NCBI GenBank assembly: GCA_947499735.1
Contig: CANMPP010000005.1
Location: 151,389-215,388 of the forward strand
Reading direction: 5' to 3'
DNA length: 64,000 bases
Origin: an uncultured Pelagimonas sp.
Lineage (GTDB): Bacteria; Pseudomonadota; Alphaproteobacteria; Rhodobacterales; Rhodobacteraceae
The position numbers and the translations under genes were made by a program. Positions within the stretch are counted from its first letter, which is position 1, and every line of letters starts with the position of its first letter. Below are positions 8,835-18,158 of the stretch, piece after piece. The notes beneath the pieces were generated by a model that ran no database searches, had not been told where the DNA came from, and worked only from the letters and a program-made list of their open reading frames with translations.

Positions 8835-10175
8835 ATGACTGTTACCCGCTTTGCACCATCGCCTACTGGTTGGTTGCACTTGGGCCATTTGCGCCCAGCC
8901 ATGTTCAATTTCTTGATCGCGCGGAAAGCGGGCGGCCAATTTATTTTGCGCATCGATGATACGGATCCAGAGCGGTCCAAAGAAGAATATGTCGATGGGA
9001 TCAAACGGGATCTCGAATGGTTTGGCATTGAATGGGATCGTGAAGAACGTCAATCTGCCCGTTTGGAGCGATATGACGATGCAGCAGATCAGCTGCGCGA
9101 GATGGGTCGTTTCTACGAAGCCTTCGAAACGCCGGTTGAATTGGACCTGAAGCGCAAAAAGCAAATGAATATGGGCAAGCCACCGGTTTATGACCGCGCG
9201 GCTCTGTCTTTGTCTGATGACGAAAAGACCGCTCTGCGTGCTGAGCGCGGCGATGGCGTTTGGCGGTTCAAGCTAGATCAGGAACGTATCGAATGGGTCG
9301 ATGGCATTCTAGGTGATCTGTCTATCGATGCAGCATCTGTGTCCGATCCCGTGCTGATCCGCGCGGATGGTCAGTATCTGTATACTTTGGCGTCTGTGGT
9401 GGATGATACCGATATGGGTGTGACCCATGTTGTTCGCGGCTCTGACCACGTGACCAATACGGCAACGCAGATCCAAATGATCCGCGCGCTGGGCGGCACT
9501 GTGCCGACATTTGCGCACCATTCTTTGTTGACGGGCCCACAGGGTGAAAAACTGTCCAAACGCGACGGTCAAATGAGCCTGACACTGCGCGATATGCGCG
9601 AAGCAGGCGTCGAACCCGAAGCGATCCTTAGCCTGATGGCGCGAATTGGGTCGTCCCAACCGGTTGAACTGCGTCTTAGCATTGAAGAATTGGCGGAAGG
9701 GTTCGATTTGGATCAGTTCGGATCCGCGCCGACTAAATTGGATGTCGAAGACCTATGGCCACTGACATCACGCAAATTGCAGGGTTTGTCATTTGCAGAT
9801 GTTGCATCCGATATTGATGCTCTGGGCGTTCCTGCGGACAAGGCAGAGGCATTCTGGAATGTCACACGCGAAAACATCACCAAACGCGCCGATCTGGCGG
9901 AATGGTGGGCCTTGTTCCGTGATGGGGCTGAGCCATTGATCGCAGATGATGATGCGGAATTTGTGGCGCAAGCGATGACCATGCTGCCAGAGGGCCCATT
10001 GGATGGCGATAGCTGGGGCGCATGGACAAAGGCCGTCAAGGAAGCAACGGGCCGTAAAGGCAAAGGGTTGTTCATGCCATTGCGCAAGGCCGTGACAGGT
10101 CGTGAACGTGGGCCGGATATGTCTCAGGTCTTGCCCTTGTTGGCAGAGATCCCAGCGCGCAAATTGGCGCAGTAA
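8835..10175 (+). CDS. gltX: Glutamyl-tRNA synthetase
   Basis: Class I aminoacyl-tRNA synthetase of 446 residues that charges tRNA-Glu. The ATP site shows HLGH at 15-18 (the HIGH motif) and KLSKR at 239-243 (the KMSKS motif). The Cys residues of the zinc-binding insert found in some GluRS are absent here (the region reads FYEAFETPVELDLKR). Alphaproteobacteria often carry two GluRS genes of different specificity. Which of the two this is, and whether it serves tRNA-Gln through the amidotransferase route, cannot be decided from the window. The GGAG sits 8 nt before the ATG. Confidence 0.95.
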   Translation: MTVTRFAPSPTGWLHLGHLRPAMFNFLIARKAGGQFILRIDDTDPERSKEEYVDGIKRDLEWFGIEWDREERQSARLERYDDAADQLREMGRFYEAFETPVELDLKRKKQMNMGKPPVYDRAALSLSDDEKTALRAERGDGVWRFKLDQERIEWVDGILGDLSIDAASVSDPVLIRADGQYLYTLASVVDDTDMGVTHVVRGSDHVTNTATQIQMIRALGGTVPTFAHHSLLTGPQGEKLSKRDGQMSLTLRDMREAGVEPEAILSLMARIGSSQPVELRLSIEELAEGFDLDQFGSAPTKLDVEDLWPLTSRKLQGLSFADVASDIDALGVPADKAEAFWNVTRENITKRADLAEWWALFRDGAEPLIADDDAEFVAQAMTMLPEGPLDGDSWGAWTKAVKEATGRKGKGLFMPLRKAVTGRERGPDMSQVLPLLAEIPARKLAQ

Positions 10176-10195
10176 ACAAATCTAAAGACCAAAGG

Positions 10196-10224
10196 AAAGC
10201 CGCTCACTTCAGGGCGGCTTTTTC
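10196..10224 (+). terminator. Rho-independent terminator of gltX
   Basis: Stem AAAGCCGC / GCGGCTTT around an 10-nt loop, followed by TTTC, 20 nt after the gltX stop. It ends at the 3' end of the convergent transporter gene and, with A residues on its left side, may act in both directions. Confidence 0.8.
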
Positions 10225-11139
10225 TTATCCTTCTTTCGAAATGCTAGGTCTGGCTTTTCCGCGTTCCAGCCCCAATTGCCGTTCACGCCAGACGATCAGA
10301 ACACCCGCGGATATGATGACGGCGGCACCTGACAGAACCCAGATGGTTGGCACTTCGTCAAAGAAAACATAGCCCAGAACGATCGAAAACAGGATTGATG
10401 CATAGTCAAATGGCGCAAGAACCGCGACTTCTGCATGTTTGTAGGATGTTGTCACAAGGATCTGTGCAACCCCGCCCAACAGGCCTGAAAACACCAGCAT
10501 TGTGAAGGTTGCAGCATCCGGCCAGACCCAGCCAAATGGCATCGTAAACAACGACAAGACCGTGGTGGTCATGGTGAAGTAAAAGACGATGGAACTGGTG
10601 CTTTCACTGCTGACCATACGGCGAATATGGACGACCACCAGCGCGCGCAATGCGGCTGATATCAATATGCAGGCGATGCCGATTTGTATGGTGCGGTTCA
10701 TGTCATCCAGCGTCAATCGCGGCCAAAGCACGATCAAAACGCCGATCATGCCCAATGCGACAGAGGCGAGGCGAAACGCCCGTAACCGTTCGCCCAATAT
10801 CACCGCTGCAAAAATCACGGTCAAAAAGACTGCGAGATATCCCAAAACTTCGACCTCGGGCAATGGCAACATGCCGAGTGCGGCAAATGCAAAAGCCATC
10901 GCAGCACCGCCCACCAGCGATCGGATCAAATGGAACATTGGGCGTTGGGTGCGAATGCCATCGCGCAATTTGCCCTGCACAAGCAGCCAAATCACAATGA
11001 CGGGCAATGCAAAGAACGAGCGGAAGAAAACGGCTTCGCCTGTGGGCACATCATCTGCGCTGGCCTTGATCAATGCGGCCATGATGGAGAAGAAAAAGAT
11101 TGCAGCTATTTTATAAGCGATGCCCCGAAGTGGAGACAT
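10225..11139 (-). CDS. EamA/DMT-family transporter
   Basis: Inner-membrane protein of 304 residues with about ten hydrophobic segments in the two-repeat pattern of EamA (drug/metabolite transporter superfamily); the family signature GERLRAFRLASVALGMIGVLI is split across residues 115-140. Family members export or import amino acids, nucleobases and other small metabolites; the substrate is not predictable. The ATG at 11139 is chosen because GAGG stands 8 nt upstream; a GTG 9 nt earlier would overlap that site. A second EamA gene lies at 57419-58426 but is not closely similar by eye. Confidence 0.86.
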   Translation of the reverse strand: MSPLRGIAYKIAAIFFFSIMAALIKASADDVPTGEAVFFRSFFALPVIVIWLLVQGKLRDGIRTQRPMFHLIRSLVGGAAMAFAFAALGMLPLPEVEVLGYLAVFLTVIFAAVILGERLRAFRLASVALGMIGVLIVLWPRLTLDDMNRTIQIGIACILISAALRALVVVHIRRMVSSESTSSIVFYFTMTTTVLSLFTMPFGWVWPDAATFTMLVFSGLLGGVAQILVTTSYKHAEVAVLAPFDYASILFSIVLGYVFFDEVPTIWVLSGAAVIISAGVLIVWRERQLGLERGKARPSISKEG

Positions 11140-11241
11140 TGAGGACACCTCGAATAGGATTCGAATTCCCGGGCACGTTCTGCCTATACGTGTCGGTCGT
11201 CAACGCCTAGATTGCCTGAATTGTACCAATCCGGCGCTAAA

Positions 11242-11613
11242 TCAACCCTCGTTGAAATGCATGCGAAATGTGCGTTTCAACATGTCCAACTCGGCACGCA
11301 GCAATTCGACTTCGGCGCGCAAATCATCTCCAACAGCTTCGCCAGCGATAAGCGTGAAACTGTCCAAAGCTTCTGTTTGACCATCTACAAAGATTGCAAA
11401 GGTCTGAACCCCATCCCCAATCGCTTCGTCGGGAATGGGAATTTGGACGGAAAAAAGATTTTGGGTGTTCATTTCACTGACACGAACACCAATCACTGCT
11501 GTATCGCGCCAAAGAACGGTGATCTCTGGTGGGCGTTTTTCTCCGCCGCCAACCTTCAACTGGCCTTCCCAGACTGCTTCCTTGAACCGGGTTTTTGTCA
11601 GCTCGTAAGCCAT
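11242..11613 (-). CDS. Conserved hypothetical protein with C-terminal coiled coil
   Basis: I do not recognise a named family for this 123-residue protein. It starts MAYELTKTRFKEAVWEG, has a beta-rich middle (ITVLWRDTAVIGVRV, FAIFVDG), and ends in a short coiled-coil-like helix DDLRAEVELLRAELDMLKRTF. The overall form resembles the carbohydrate-binding-like modules of glycosyltransferase clusters, but that is only an impression. It follows the 261-residue gene by 10 nt, with AGAGG before its ATG, so the two are very probably one operon and may act together. It has no signal peptide or membrane segment. Confidence 0.6.
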   Translation of the reverse strand: MAYELTKTRFKEAVWEGQLKVGGGEKRPPEITVLWRDTAVIGVRVSEMNTQNLFSVQIPIPDEAIGDGVQTFAIFVDGQTEALDSFTLIAGEAVGDDLRAEVELLRAELDMLKRTFRMHFNEG

Positions 11614-11623
11614 GGGTCACCTC

Positions 11624-12409
11624 TTACATATCAGCGCGTTTGCGGCGCAAGATGGTTAGATCACGCAAGATCATTTGGTTCATCTGTGGGTTTTCAAAGA
11701 TCAGATCCAGCCAAACCTTTTCAATCCGTTTTTCATTGAGATCCGTATAGGCAAGGTCAAATTCAACCCGTCGTTCTTGATGGTCTTTTGGAAATTCCAG
11801 AACCTTCTGTTCCGTATTTGGCCCTTGCTGCATGTTCAGGCGTACGAAAATGTTCAAAGGGGCCTCTGTTTCCAAGATCGTATCGATTTGGATGACATGG
11901 TTGCGCTTTAATCCGTTTGTGATCGCTTTTGGCAAATCAAGGGCCAGCGACAAGTAGGACCCAGAAAAACGAAACACTTCCATGCGCAATCCATAAGCGG
12001 CCAGATCCGCCTCGCGCATGTTTCGCAATTGGCGCAACGTGATTTCGCGGAGTCTGCAATCGTGGAACAGGGTGACCTCGTGCCCCATTTTTGAACTGTC
12101 CGCGGCTGATGCAACGCCCTTTACAGGCAAAGCCCCGCACCAAAGTTCTGGGCGCCAGTGCCAATCACAATCATGGGGGCGCGGAAAGGTTTGATTGCCA
12201 GCCAGCGGCAATGTCAGCCGTTCATCTGCGACATGTAGCAATTCATCCAGCTGTTGCTTTAGCCGACGCGCCCGGTTGCGCTGACGTTTCAGTTCGGGCA
12301 AATCGGTGTGCCGTGCAGCTTGCACGGCCTTGCGCCAATTTTTCATAGCAAGGGCAAGCACCGCCTGTGCTTGTCTGCCTTGAATATGGCCTTTAGATTT
12401 ATCAACCAT
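11624..12409 (-). CDS. Conserved Rhodobacterales hypothetical protein (DUF6478-like)
   Basis: Cytoplasmic-looking protein of 261 residues. The N-terminal 70 residues are basic and helical (QRNRARRLKQQLDELL); the remainder is a beta-rich domain with a WRPELW motif and a C-terminal ILRDLTILRRKRADM. I associate it tentatively with the DUF6478 group known from Rhodobacterales; no function is known. The ATG at 12409 has GAGG 10 nt upstream and is preferred over a TTG 11 codons earlier. It is the first gene of a two-gene operon with the 123-residue protein. Confidence 0.6.
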   Translation of the reverse strand: MVDKSKGHIQGRQAQAVLALAMKNWRKAVQAARHTDLPELKRQRNRARRLKQQLDELLHVADERLTLPLAGNQTFPRPHDCDWHWRPELWCGALPVKGVASAADSSKMGHEVTLFHDCRLREITLRQLRNMREADLAAYGLRMEVFRFSGSYLSLALDLPKAITNGLKRNHVIQIDTILETEAPLNIFVRLNMQQGPNTEQKVLEFPKDHQERRVEFDLAYTDLNEKRIEKVWLDLIFENPQMNQMILRDLTILRRKRADM

Positions 12410-12589
12410 ATGCGCCGTGCCTCGTAAAACTTCCCGTCGCAATTGACGGGCCTAAAACTATCATGCGACTGAGCACGCGAAGAAAAAGCGTACGTTCACC
12501 AACTATTATGTCACGTTATGTGACGGATGGAATGGTGTTCATTGGTTTTTTCGCCTCACGGCTTTTTCCAACACTTTAAACGCTTACTG

Positions 12590-13165
12590 TCATTGCGTTT
12601 TTGCCAATGTCACACCGGATTTTAGGTTCAGCAACATATCGGCGCCCGCAGATGCCGCCAATGGGCTGCCAATCTCTGCGTAAAGGGACAGACCGATATG
12701 GTAGTCACCTAACGCAAAGAAGCCCCGCCACTGACGCGTATCTGCCGCTGCAAACGCGCGATCAGATCCACCTTCCAGATGCACCATGACCAATCCGTTT
12801 CGGGTCTGGTTGCCGATTTGGGGTAAACCTGTGCTTTGCACGATGTCTGCAGCCGTCGGTAAAGGCGTTTGGCTATTTGGTTTCGTGATCGATACCGTCA
12901 TAACGGCCGCGGTTGCATGTGGGCCTGAAAACGCTTGGTACAGCGATGAACAAGTCGCAACCAAACGCACGTTGCGCGCGTTTGAACGAGGATCGATGCA
13001 ATACCCTTGGGGCGCAGCGATTTCGATATCGCCGACTTTTGTATGTGTCAAAAACCCGCCAGTGGCGGGTTGTTGAGATGTTGTATTTTCGAATGGCAAT
13101 TGACCAGAACAAGCTGCCAAAGTCAGGGCGCACAAAAACCAAAACGCTCGTAAAGCTAAACCCAT
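12590..13165 (-). CDS. Putative lipoprotein of unknown function
   Basis: A 191-residue protein with a signal peptide ending in the lipobox LAAC (Cys19), so it should be lipid-anchored to an envelope membrane. The mature part has IEIAAPQGYCIDP and a second Cys in VATCSSLYQAF, suggesting a disulfide. No domain is recognised. It lies 15 nt downstream of ilvD on the same strand, so it is likely co-transcribed with ilvD, though a functional link is not evident. The ribosome site is weak. Confidence 0.65.
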   Translation of the reverse strand: MGLALRAFWFLCALTLAACSGQLPFENTTSQQPATGGFLTHTKVGDIEIAAPQGYCIDPRSNARNVRLVATCSSLYQAFSGPHATAAVMTVSITKPNSQTPLPTAADIVQSTGLPQIGNQTRNGLVMVHLEGGSDRAFAAADTRQWRGFFALGDYHIGLSLYAEIGSPLAASAGADMLLNLKSGVTLAKTQ

Positions 13166-13180
13166 TTAACTCATGCTCTG

Positions 13181-14914
13181 CTATAGATCCGCGTAGATGT
13201 GTTTTTCTTCAGCGCCACCCGGATGCGTGACCGCACCGCGATAGGTTTCGCCAACCAGTTGAGAGAATTTCCACAACGCGCCGCTGGCATAGATGGTCTC
13301 TTTGGGACCTTTCCATGCGTCTTTGCGTGCTGCCAGTTCCTCGTCGGTCAACGCCACTGAGATTTCACCGGTGATTGCATTGATTGTGATCACATCACCA
13401 TCATTCAGCAAGGCAATTGGGCCACCATGAGCGGATTCTGGACCAACATGGCCCACGCAGAAACCACGTGTCGCACCAGAGAAACGGCCGTCAGTGATCA
13501 GAGCCACTTTTTTGCCCATACCCTGACCGGACAAAGCAGCGGTTGTTGCCAGCATTTCGCGCATGCCTGGGCCGCCTGCGGGGCCCTCATTGCGGATAAC
13601 CAGAACTTCACCTTCTTTGTATTCGCGCTGCTTGACGGCTTCAAACGCTTCTTCTTCGCATTCAAAGACGCGCGCAGGGCCGGTAAAGACCTGTTGCTCT
13701 TCGCTCATGCCGGCAACTTTCACAATCGCGCCTTGTGGGGCCAAGTTGCCCTTCAGACCAACAACACCACCAGTTTTGGTGATCGGTGTTTCGATTGGAT
13801 AGATGACTTTTCCATCTGCTTCGCGTTCGATCAGATCCAGCTCTTCGCCGATAGGCTTGCCAGAGGCTGTCATGCAATCCTCGTGGATCAGGCCCGCTTT
13901 GCGCAGTTCTTTCATGACAACAGGCACGCCGCCTGCTTCATAAAGATCTTTTGCAACATATTGGCCGCCTGGTTTCAGATCGACAAAATACGGTGTGTCC
14001 TTGAAGATTTCGCAGACGTCATCAAGCAGGAATTCAATGCCAGCTTCATGCGCAATCGCGGGCAGGTGCAGACCGGCATTGGTGGAACCGCCTGTGCAGG
14101 CCACAACGCGTGCAGCGTTTTCCAGCGACTGACGTGTCACCACATCACGTGCGCGGATCTGTTTTTCCAACAGGTTCATGACCGCCAGACCGGATGCTGT
14201 CGCATATTGATCGCGGCTTTCATATGGCGCAGGTGCGCCTGACGAATTCATTAGCGCAAGGCCGATCGCCTCGGATACACAGGCCATTGTGTTGGCCGTG
14301 AACTGGCCGCCACATGCACCGGCAGATGGGCAGGCCACCTTTTCCAACGCTGTCAGTTCTTCGTCAGAATTCTGGCCAGCTTGGTATTTGCCAACCGCTT
14401 CAAACACGTCTTGAACGGTTACGTCCTGACCTTTGAACCGGCCCGGCATGATGGAACCGCCATAGATGAAGACGGATGGGACGTTCAAACGCACCATGGC
14501 CATCATCATGCCCGGCAAAGATTTGTCACAACCCGCAAGGCCAACAATCGCATCGTAGCAATGGCCGCGCATTGTCAGTTCAACCGTATCCGCAATCGCT
14601 TCGCGTGATGCCAGTGAAGACCGCATGCCTTCGTGACCCATCGCGATACCGTCGGTTACGGTGATCGTTGTGAATTCACGCGGGGTGCCTGAGCCCTCTT
14701 TGACGCCTAGTTTCACGGCCTGTGCCTGACGATTCAATGAAATGTTACAAGGTGCGGCTTCGTTCCAGCACGTCGCAACGCCAATCAATGGCTGGTGAAT
14801 CTCGTCCTCAGACATGCCCATCGCATAGTAATAAGAACGATGCGGTGCACGGGCAGGGCCCTCTGTAACGTGACGGCTAGGCAGTTTGGATTTGTCAAAC
14901 GGACGCTTAAGCAT
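13181..14914 (-). CDS. ilvD: Dihydroxy-acid dehydratase
   Basis: Iron-sulfur enzyme of 577 residues that converts 2,3-dihydroxy-isovalerate and dihydroxy-methylvalerate to the 2-keto acids in isoleucine, valine and leucine synthesis. Cluster-ligand cysteines typical of the family are visible at Cys49 ([13 protein letters not shown]) and Cys129 ([11 protein letters not shown]), with the Mg-binding [10 protein letters not shown] around residue 88 and [14 protein letters not shown] further on. The ATG at 14914 has GGGGGA 7 nt upstream; an in-frame TTG at 14929 would overlap that site. It supplies keto-isovalerate to the leuCDB products encoded 37 kb away in this window. Confidence 0.95.
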   Translation of the reverse strand: MLKRPFDKSKLPSRHVTEGPARAPHRSYYYAMGMSEDEIHQPLIGVATCWNEAAPCNISLNRQAQAVKLGVKEGSGTPREFTTITVTDGIAMGHEGMRSSLASREAIADTVELTMRGHCYDAIVGLAGCDKSLPGMMMAMVRLNVPSVFIYGGSIMPGRFKGQDVTVQDVFEAVGKYQAGQNSDEELTALEKVACPSAGACGGQFTANTMACVSEAIGLALMNSSGAPAPYESRDQYATASGLAVMNLLEKQIRARDVVTRQSLENAARVVACTGGSTNAGLHLPAIAHEAGIEFLLDDVCEIFKDTPYFVDLKPGGQYVAKDLYEAGGVPVVMKELRKAGLIHEDCMTASGKPIGEELDLIEREADGKVIYPIETPITKTGGVVGLKGNLAPQGAIVKVAGMSEEQQVFTGPARVFECEEEAFEAVKQREYKEGEVLVIRNEGPAGGPGMREMLATTAALSGQGMGKKVALITDGRFSGATRGFCVGHVGPESAHGGPIALLNDGDVITINAITGEISVALTDEELAARKDAWKGPKETIYASGALWKFSQLVGETYRGAVTHPGGAEEKHIYADL

Positions 14915-15015
14915 CTGGCTGTCCCCCAAGGAAATATGGTTTAGCGCACGGCATAGCGCTTGCGCGAGGTACAGGCAAGAACCTGTTCTCTACTTTGCGG
15001 TGCGGTCTTTTTCAT

Positions 15016-15945
15016 TTAGCCCGGCGCAACCAAGGCAACAATAGCGCTAATTGTGAAAACGCTAAAGATCGTGGAAAACAGGATTGAACTGGAAACCCGT
15101 TGCGGGGCAATCCCGTAATGTGCGGCTAGGATATACACGTTGCCTGCCACCGGCAGCGCCGCACCTGCAATCGCGACGGCAGCGACATATGGGCTGGGTG
15201 AAAACAACCAAAGCACGCCGATTGCCACGAATAATGGATGTAGGATCAGTTTGGCAAAAGAAAGCCAAAGGGCGACTTCCACACGTTCGGCGGATTTTCC
15301 GGCCAAAGACGCACCGATCAAAAACAGCGCACAAGGCGATGCTGATCCTGCCAAAATGTCAAAAAACTGGTCCGCCACCGGGGGCAATCCTGTCCCCATT
15401 GCAGATACGGCAAGGCCAGCCACGATAGATGCGACCATCGGATTTTTGGCCAAACCAATCGCGACTTTTCCCAGGGCTGGGAAAAGTGCGGCTTTTTCGC
15501 GACTAAGCGTGACAAGAATCACCAGCAGCGAGGCAAAAACGATCAAATCAATGGTCAGCATCAAAATGGTTGGCCCAATTGCGGCTTCGCCCAAAAGTAG
15601 GGCAAGCAAAGGCAATCCCATATACCCCATATTTCCAACAGCTGCGCATTGCGCTTCAATCGCAGCAACTTCGCCGGATTGTTGACGTAACTTGGCAACC
15701 GCCCATGTCACGAAATAGACGGCACAACTGCCAAATAAATACCCGCCTGTAAGCTGCGGTTCAAAGATATCGGATAGGGGTAAATTCGCAGAAAACCGGA
15801 AGATCAAAGCAGACAGGGCAAAGTAAAACACAAAGCGTGTCAGACCTTTAATCTCTTCAACGCCAAAGAATTTCCATTTTGTGGATCCATACCCCAACGC
15901 AATAAGTGCGAAAAAAGGCAGTGACTTTAGGAAGATGTCGATCAT
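15016..15945 (-). CDS. AEC-family permease (auxin efflux carrier type)
   Basis: Inner-membrane transporter of 309 residues with about ten membrane segments. The pattern FALIALGYGSTKWKFFGVEEIKGLTRFVFYFALSA at the N-terminus and GNVYILAAHYGIAPQRVSSSILFST near the C-terminus (cited in parts) is the AEC family form. Bacterial members carry malate, malonate and other carboxylates; the substrate is unknown here. It diverges from a TetR gene across 219 nt containing a good palindrome, so it may be a target of that regulator. Confidence 0.84.
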   Translation of the reverse strand: MIDIFLKSLPFFALIALGYGSTKWKFFGVEEIKGLTRFVFYFALSALIFRFSANLPLSDIFEPQLTGGYLFGSCAVYFVTWAVAKLRQQSGEVAAIEAQCAAVGNMGYMGLPLLALLLGEAAIGPTILMLTIDLIVFASLLVILVTLSREKAALFPALGKVAIGLAKNPMVASIVAGLAVSAMGTGLPPVADQFFDILAGSASPCALFLIGASLAGKSAERVEVALWLSFAKLILHPLFVAIGVLWLFSPSPYVAAVAIAGAALPVAGNVYILAAHYGIAPQRVSSSILFSTIFSVFTISAIVALVAPG

Positions 15946-16112
15946 CGGGGGACTCGCGTTAAATTGCCCTGCTTTGTCCTCTAATCCTCTTGTCGCCAGA
16001 TTGGGAGATAAAAGCTTGGCTGTGATGCTTTTTTGGATTTTTCAGGGGCAGGTCAGGTCGTTTGTGAGGGATTGTGCAAAATAATAAATGTTTTTTGGCT
16101 GGATTTGTTGCC

Positions 16113-16138
16113 GGTTCTAAACTCATTGGTTTATAACC
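16113..16138. promoter_or_regulatory. Candidate TetR operator
   Basis: Inverted repeat GGTTCTAAAC-N6-GTTTATAACC with one mismatch between the 10-nt arms, centred 39 nt before the start of the TetR gene and in the divergent region shared with the AEC transporter. The size and the AAAC/GTTT core fit TetR-family operators, so autoregulation is the simplest reading. Confidence 0.55.
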
Positions 16139-16164
16139 GCATGCACTAGGGAGGCTGAACACGA

Positions 16165-16812
16165 ATGTCCAACACTTCTACGTCCGAAGTATCCGAAGGT
16201 GTCCGCCGCGGCCGAAAATTTGATCAAGTCATCGCAGGGGCCTCGACAGTATTTTTGCGAGATGGTTTTGAAGGCGCAAGTGTTGATGACATTGCCCGCG
16301 CTGCCGGCGTGTCAAAGGCCACGCTTTATAGCTACTTTCCAGACAAAAAATTGCTGTTTGCTGAGGTGGCTTCAGAACAGTGCCGCCAACAGTCTGATAA
16401 AATCTTGGCCAAGGTTGATGGTCACCAACCTCTTTCAGAAGTGTTGATGATTATTGGCTGTTCGTTGTTGGAATTTTTCTATTCAGAAACGGGGCTGCGG
16501 ATGTTCCGTGTCGTTTTAGGCGAAGCGGAGCGGTTTCCTGAACTTGGCAAGGAATTTTACCATTCGGGTCCGGGCTATGGTCGCGGGGTAATCGCACAAT
16601 TGCTACAAGAAGCGAATGAACGTGGCGAAACCAATATCGAAGATGTCGATTTTGCAGCCAGCCAATTTTTAGAATTGTGTAAATCGGATCTGTGGGCGCG
16701 CGTTGTTATGGGTGTCAGGGACAGCGTGCAACGAGATGAAATTGAGCGTGTGGTTCAAGAGACCATCAAGATGTTCATGGCGCGCTACGGTGTTGCACAG
16801 TCTGATACTTGA
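16165..16812 (+). CDS. TetR/AcrR-family transcriptional regulator
   Basis: Regulator of 215 residues. The N-terminal DNA-binding domain has the TetR helix-turn-helix, with GASVDDIARAAGVSKATLYS and YFPDKKLLF at about residues 38-65. The C-terminal ligand domain is about 140 residues and resembles the AefR-like group. The GGGAGG is 10 nt before the ATG. Its probable operator lies just upstream. Targets could be itself, the divergent AEC transporter, or the fghA gene 57 nt downstream. The ligand is unknown. Confidence 0.87.
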   Translation: MSNTSTSEVSEGVRRGRKFDQVIAGASTVFLRDGFEGASVDDIARAAGVSKATLYSYFPDKKLLFAEVASEQCRQQSDKILAKVDGHQPLSEVLMIIGCSLLEFFYSETGLRMFRVVLGEAERFPELGKEFYHSGPGYGRGVIAQLLQEANERGETNIEDVDFAASQFLELCKSDLWARVVMGVRDSVQRDEIERVVQETIKMFMARYGVAQSDT

Positions 16813-16869
16813 CCCGTCCGATTGAAACGGTCATCCAGTCCGCAAAGACGAACCATTTTGGGGGACGTG

Positions 16870-17700
16870 ATGAAAACCGTTTCGGAAAACCGCAGCTTTG
16901 AGGGTGTGCAAGGCGTTTACACCCACGCATCAGGCAGCTGTGCCTGTGATATGACTTTTGGATTGTTTCTGCCGCCTGCAGCAGAATATGGGCCGGTTCC
17001 TTTGTTGTGGTTCCTATCTGGCCTGACATGTACGCATGATAATGCGATGACCAAAGCGGGTGCACAGGCTTGGGCTGCGGAATATGGCATTGGTTTGGTG
17101 TTTCCAGATACATCGCCACGCGGTGAAGATGTGGCCAATGATGATGCCTATGATTTGGGGCAGGGGGCTGGCTTTTATGTCAATGCCACGCAGGATCCTT
17201 GGGCACCGCATTTTCAAATGTGGGATTATGTGGCCGAAGAACTGCCCGCGCTCTTGGGTGAACAGTTTTCTGTTGATCTGGACCGCCAAGCAATCACCGG
17301 CCATTCCATGGGTGGGCATGGCGCGCTGACCTTGGCCATGAATTTGCCCGGCCGCTTTAAATCTGTGTCGGCTTTTGCGCCCATTGCGCACCCCACCGCG
17401 TCCGATTGGGGCCGCAAACAGCTCGGCGCGTATCTGGGTGATGATGAAACCACATGGGCCAAGCATGATGCGACGCTTTTGATGAAAAACACCGGATTTG
17501 ACGGGCCGGTTTTGATCGATCAGGGCAGCAGTGACCAGTTTCTGGAGCTTTTGAAACCAGAAGATCTTGCACAGGCTATGATGGCCAAACGTCAGGATGG
17601 CGCGTTTCGCATGCAAAAAGGGTATGATCACAGCTACTTCTTTGTCTCGACCTTTATGGAAGAGCACATCGCCTTCCACGCCGAGGCGTTAGAAGCGTGA
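16870..17700 (+). CDS. fghA: S-formylglutathione hydrolase
   Basis: Esterase of 276 residues that hydrolyses S-formylglutathione to formate and glutathione, the last step of glutathione-dependent formaldehyde removal. The alpha/beta-hydrolase triad is visible: Ser146 in GHSMGGHGA, Asp222 in GSSDQF and His254 in GYDHSY; LSGLTCTHDN near residue 50 is also typical. The ATG at 16870 has GGGGGA just upstream; an earlier in-frame TTG at 16822 is not supported. No class III alcohol dehydrogenase gene adjoins it. Its stop overlaps the next gene as GTGA. Formate made here joins the one-carbon pool also served by purU in this window. Confidence 0.93.
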   Translation: MKTVSENRSFEGVQGVYTHASGSCACDMTFGLFLPPAAEYGPVPLLWFLSGLTCTHDNAMTKAGAQAWAAEYGIGLVFPDTSPRGEDVANDDAYDLGQGAGFYVNATQDPWAPHFQMWDYVAEELPALLGEQFSVDLDRQAITGHSMGGHGALTLAMNLPGRFKSVSAFAPIAHPTASDWGRKQLGAYLGDDETTWAKHDATLLMKNTGFDGPVLIDQGSSDQFLELLKPEDLAQAMMAKRQDGAFRMQKGYDHSYFFVSTFMEEHIAFHAEALEA

Positions 17701-18158
17701 CCACGCTTTATGTCGATGCGGATGCATGCCCGGTCAAACAAGAGGCCGAACAGGTTGCCACCCGCCATAAAATTCAGATGAAACTGGTGTGTAATGGGGG
17801 GCTGCGCCCCTCGCCCAACCCATTTGTTGATGTTGTCTTCGTGTCCGAAGGGGCCGATGTGGCGGATATGTGGATTGCGGAAAATGCTGGGACCGGAGAT
17901 GTGGTGATCACGTCTGATATGCCGCTGGCCGCCAAATGTGTTGAAAATGGCGCACATGTTTTGCGTCATAACGGGGATGCGCTGACGCCTCGCAACATTG
18001 GCGCACAACTGGCGATGCGCGATTTGGCGTCTGATTTGCGGTCTGCTGATCCGTTTCGTCAAGGCGGGGGAAAACCGTTTTCCAAGGCGGATCGGTCACG
18101 GTTTTTGGTTGCATTGGATCAGGCGCTGAACAAGGCCAAAAAGGAAGCTACACGATGA
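17697..18158 (+). CDS. YaiI/YqxD-family protein (UPF0178)
   Basis: Protein of 153 residues of the widespread YaiI/YqxD family, which has a PIN/NYN-like nuclease-type fold but no established function. Family landmarks are YVDADACPVK at residues 5-14, NGGLRPSP, the acidic VITSDMPLA and the C-terminal GGKPFSKADRSRF. It begins with GTG at 17697, overlapping the fghA stop by 4 nt, and ends in an ATGA overlap with the HAD gene, so translation is coupled both ways. Confidence 0.9.
   Translation: MTTLYVDADACPVKQEAEQVATRHKIQMKLVCNGGLRPSPNPFVDVVFVSEGADVADMWIAENAGTGDVVITSDMPLAAKCVENGAHVLRHNGDALTPRNIGAQLAMRDLASDLRSADPFRQGGGKPFSKADRSRFLVALDQALNKAKKEATR

Noticed and set aside
11155..11180. Possible tRNA T-arm (GGATTCGAATTCCC)
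   Set aside because: No acceptor stem, anticodon arm or CCA-adjacent structure is present around it.
13427..14242. Long plus-strand reading frame (271 codons) opposite ilvD
   Set aside because: It is antisense to a well-conserved enzyme, lacks a ribosome site and has a composition (many Cys, Phe, His) typical of antisense frames.
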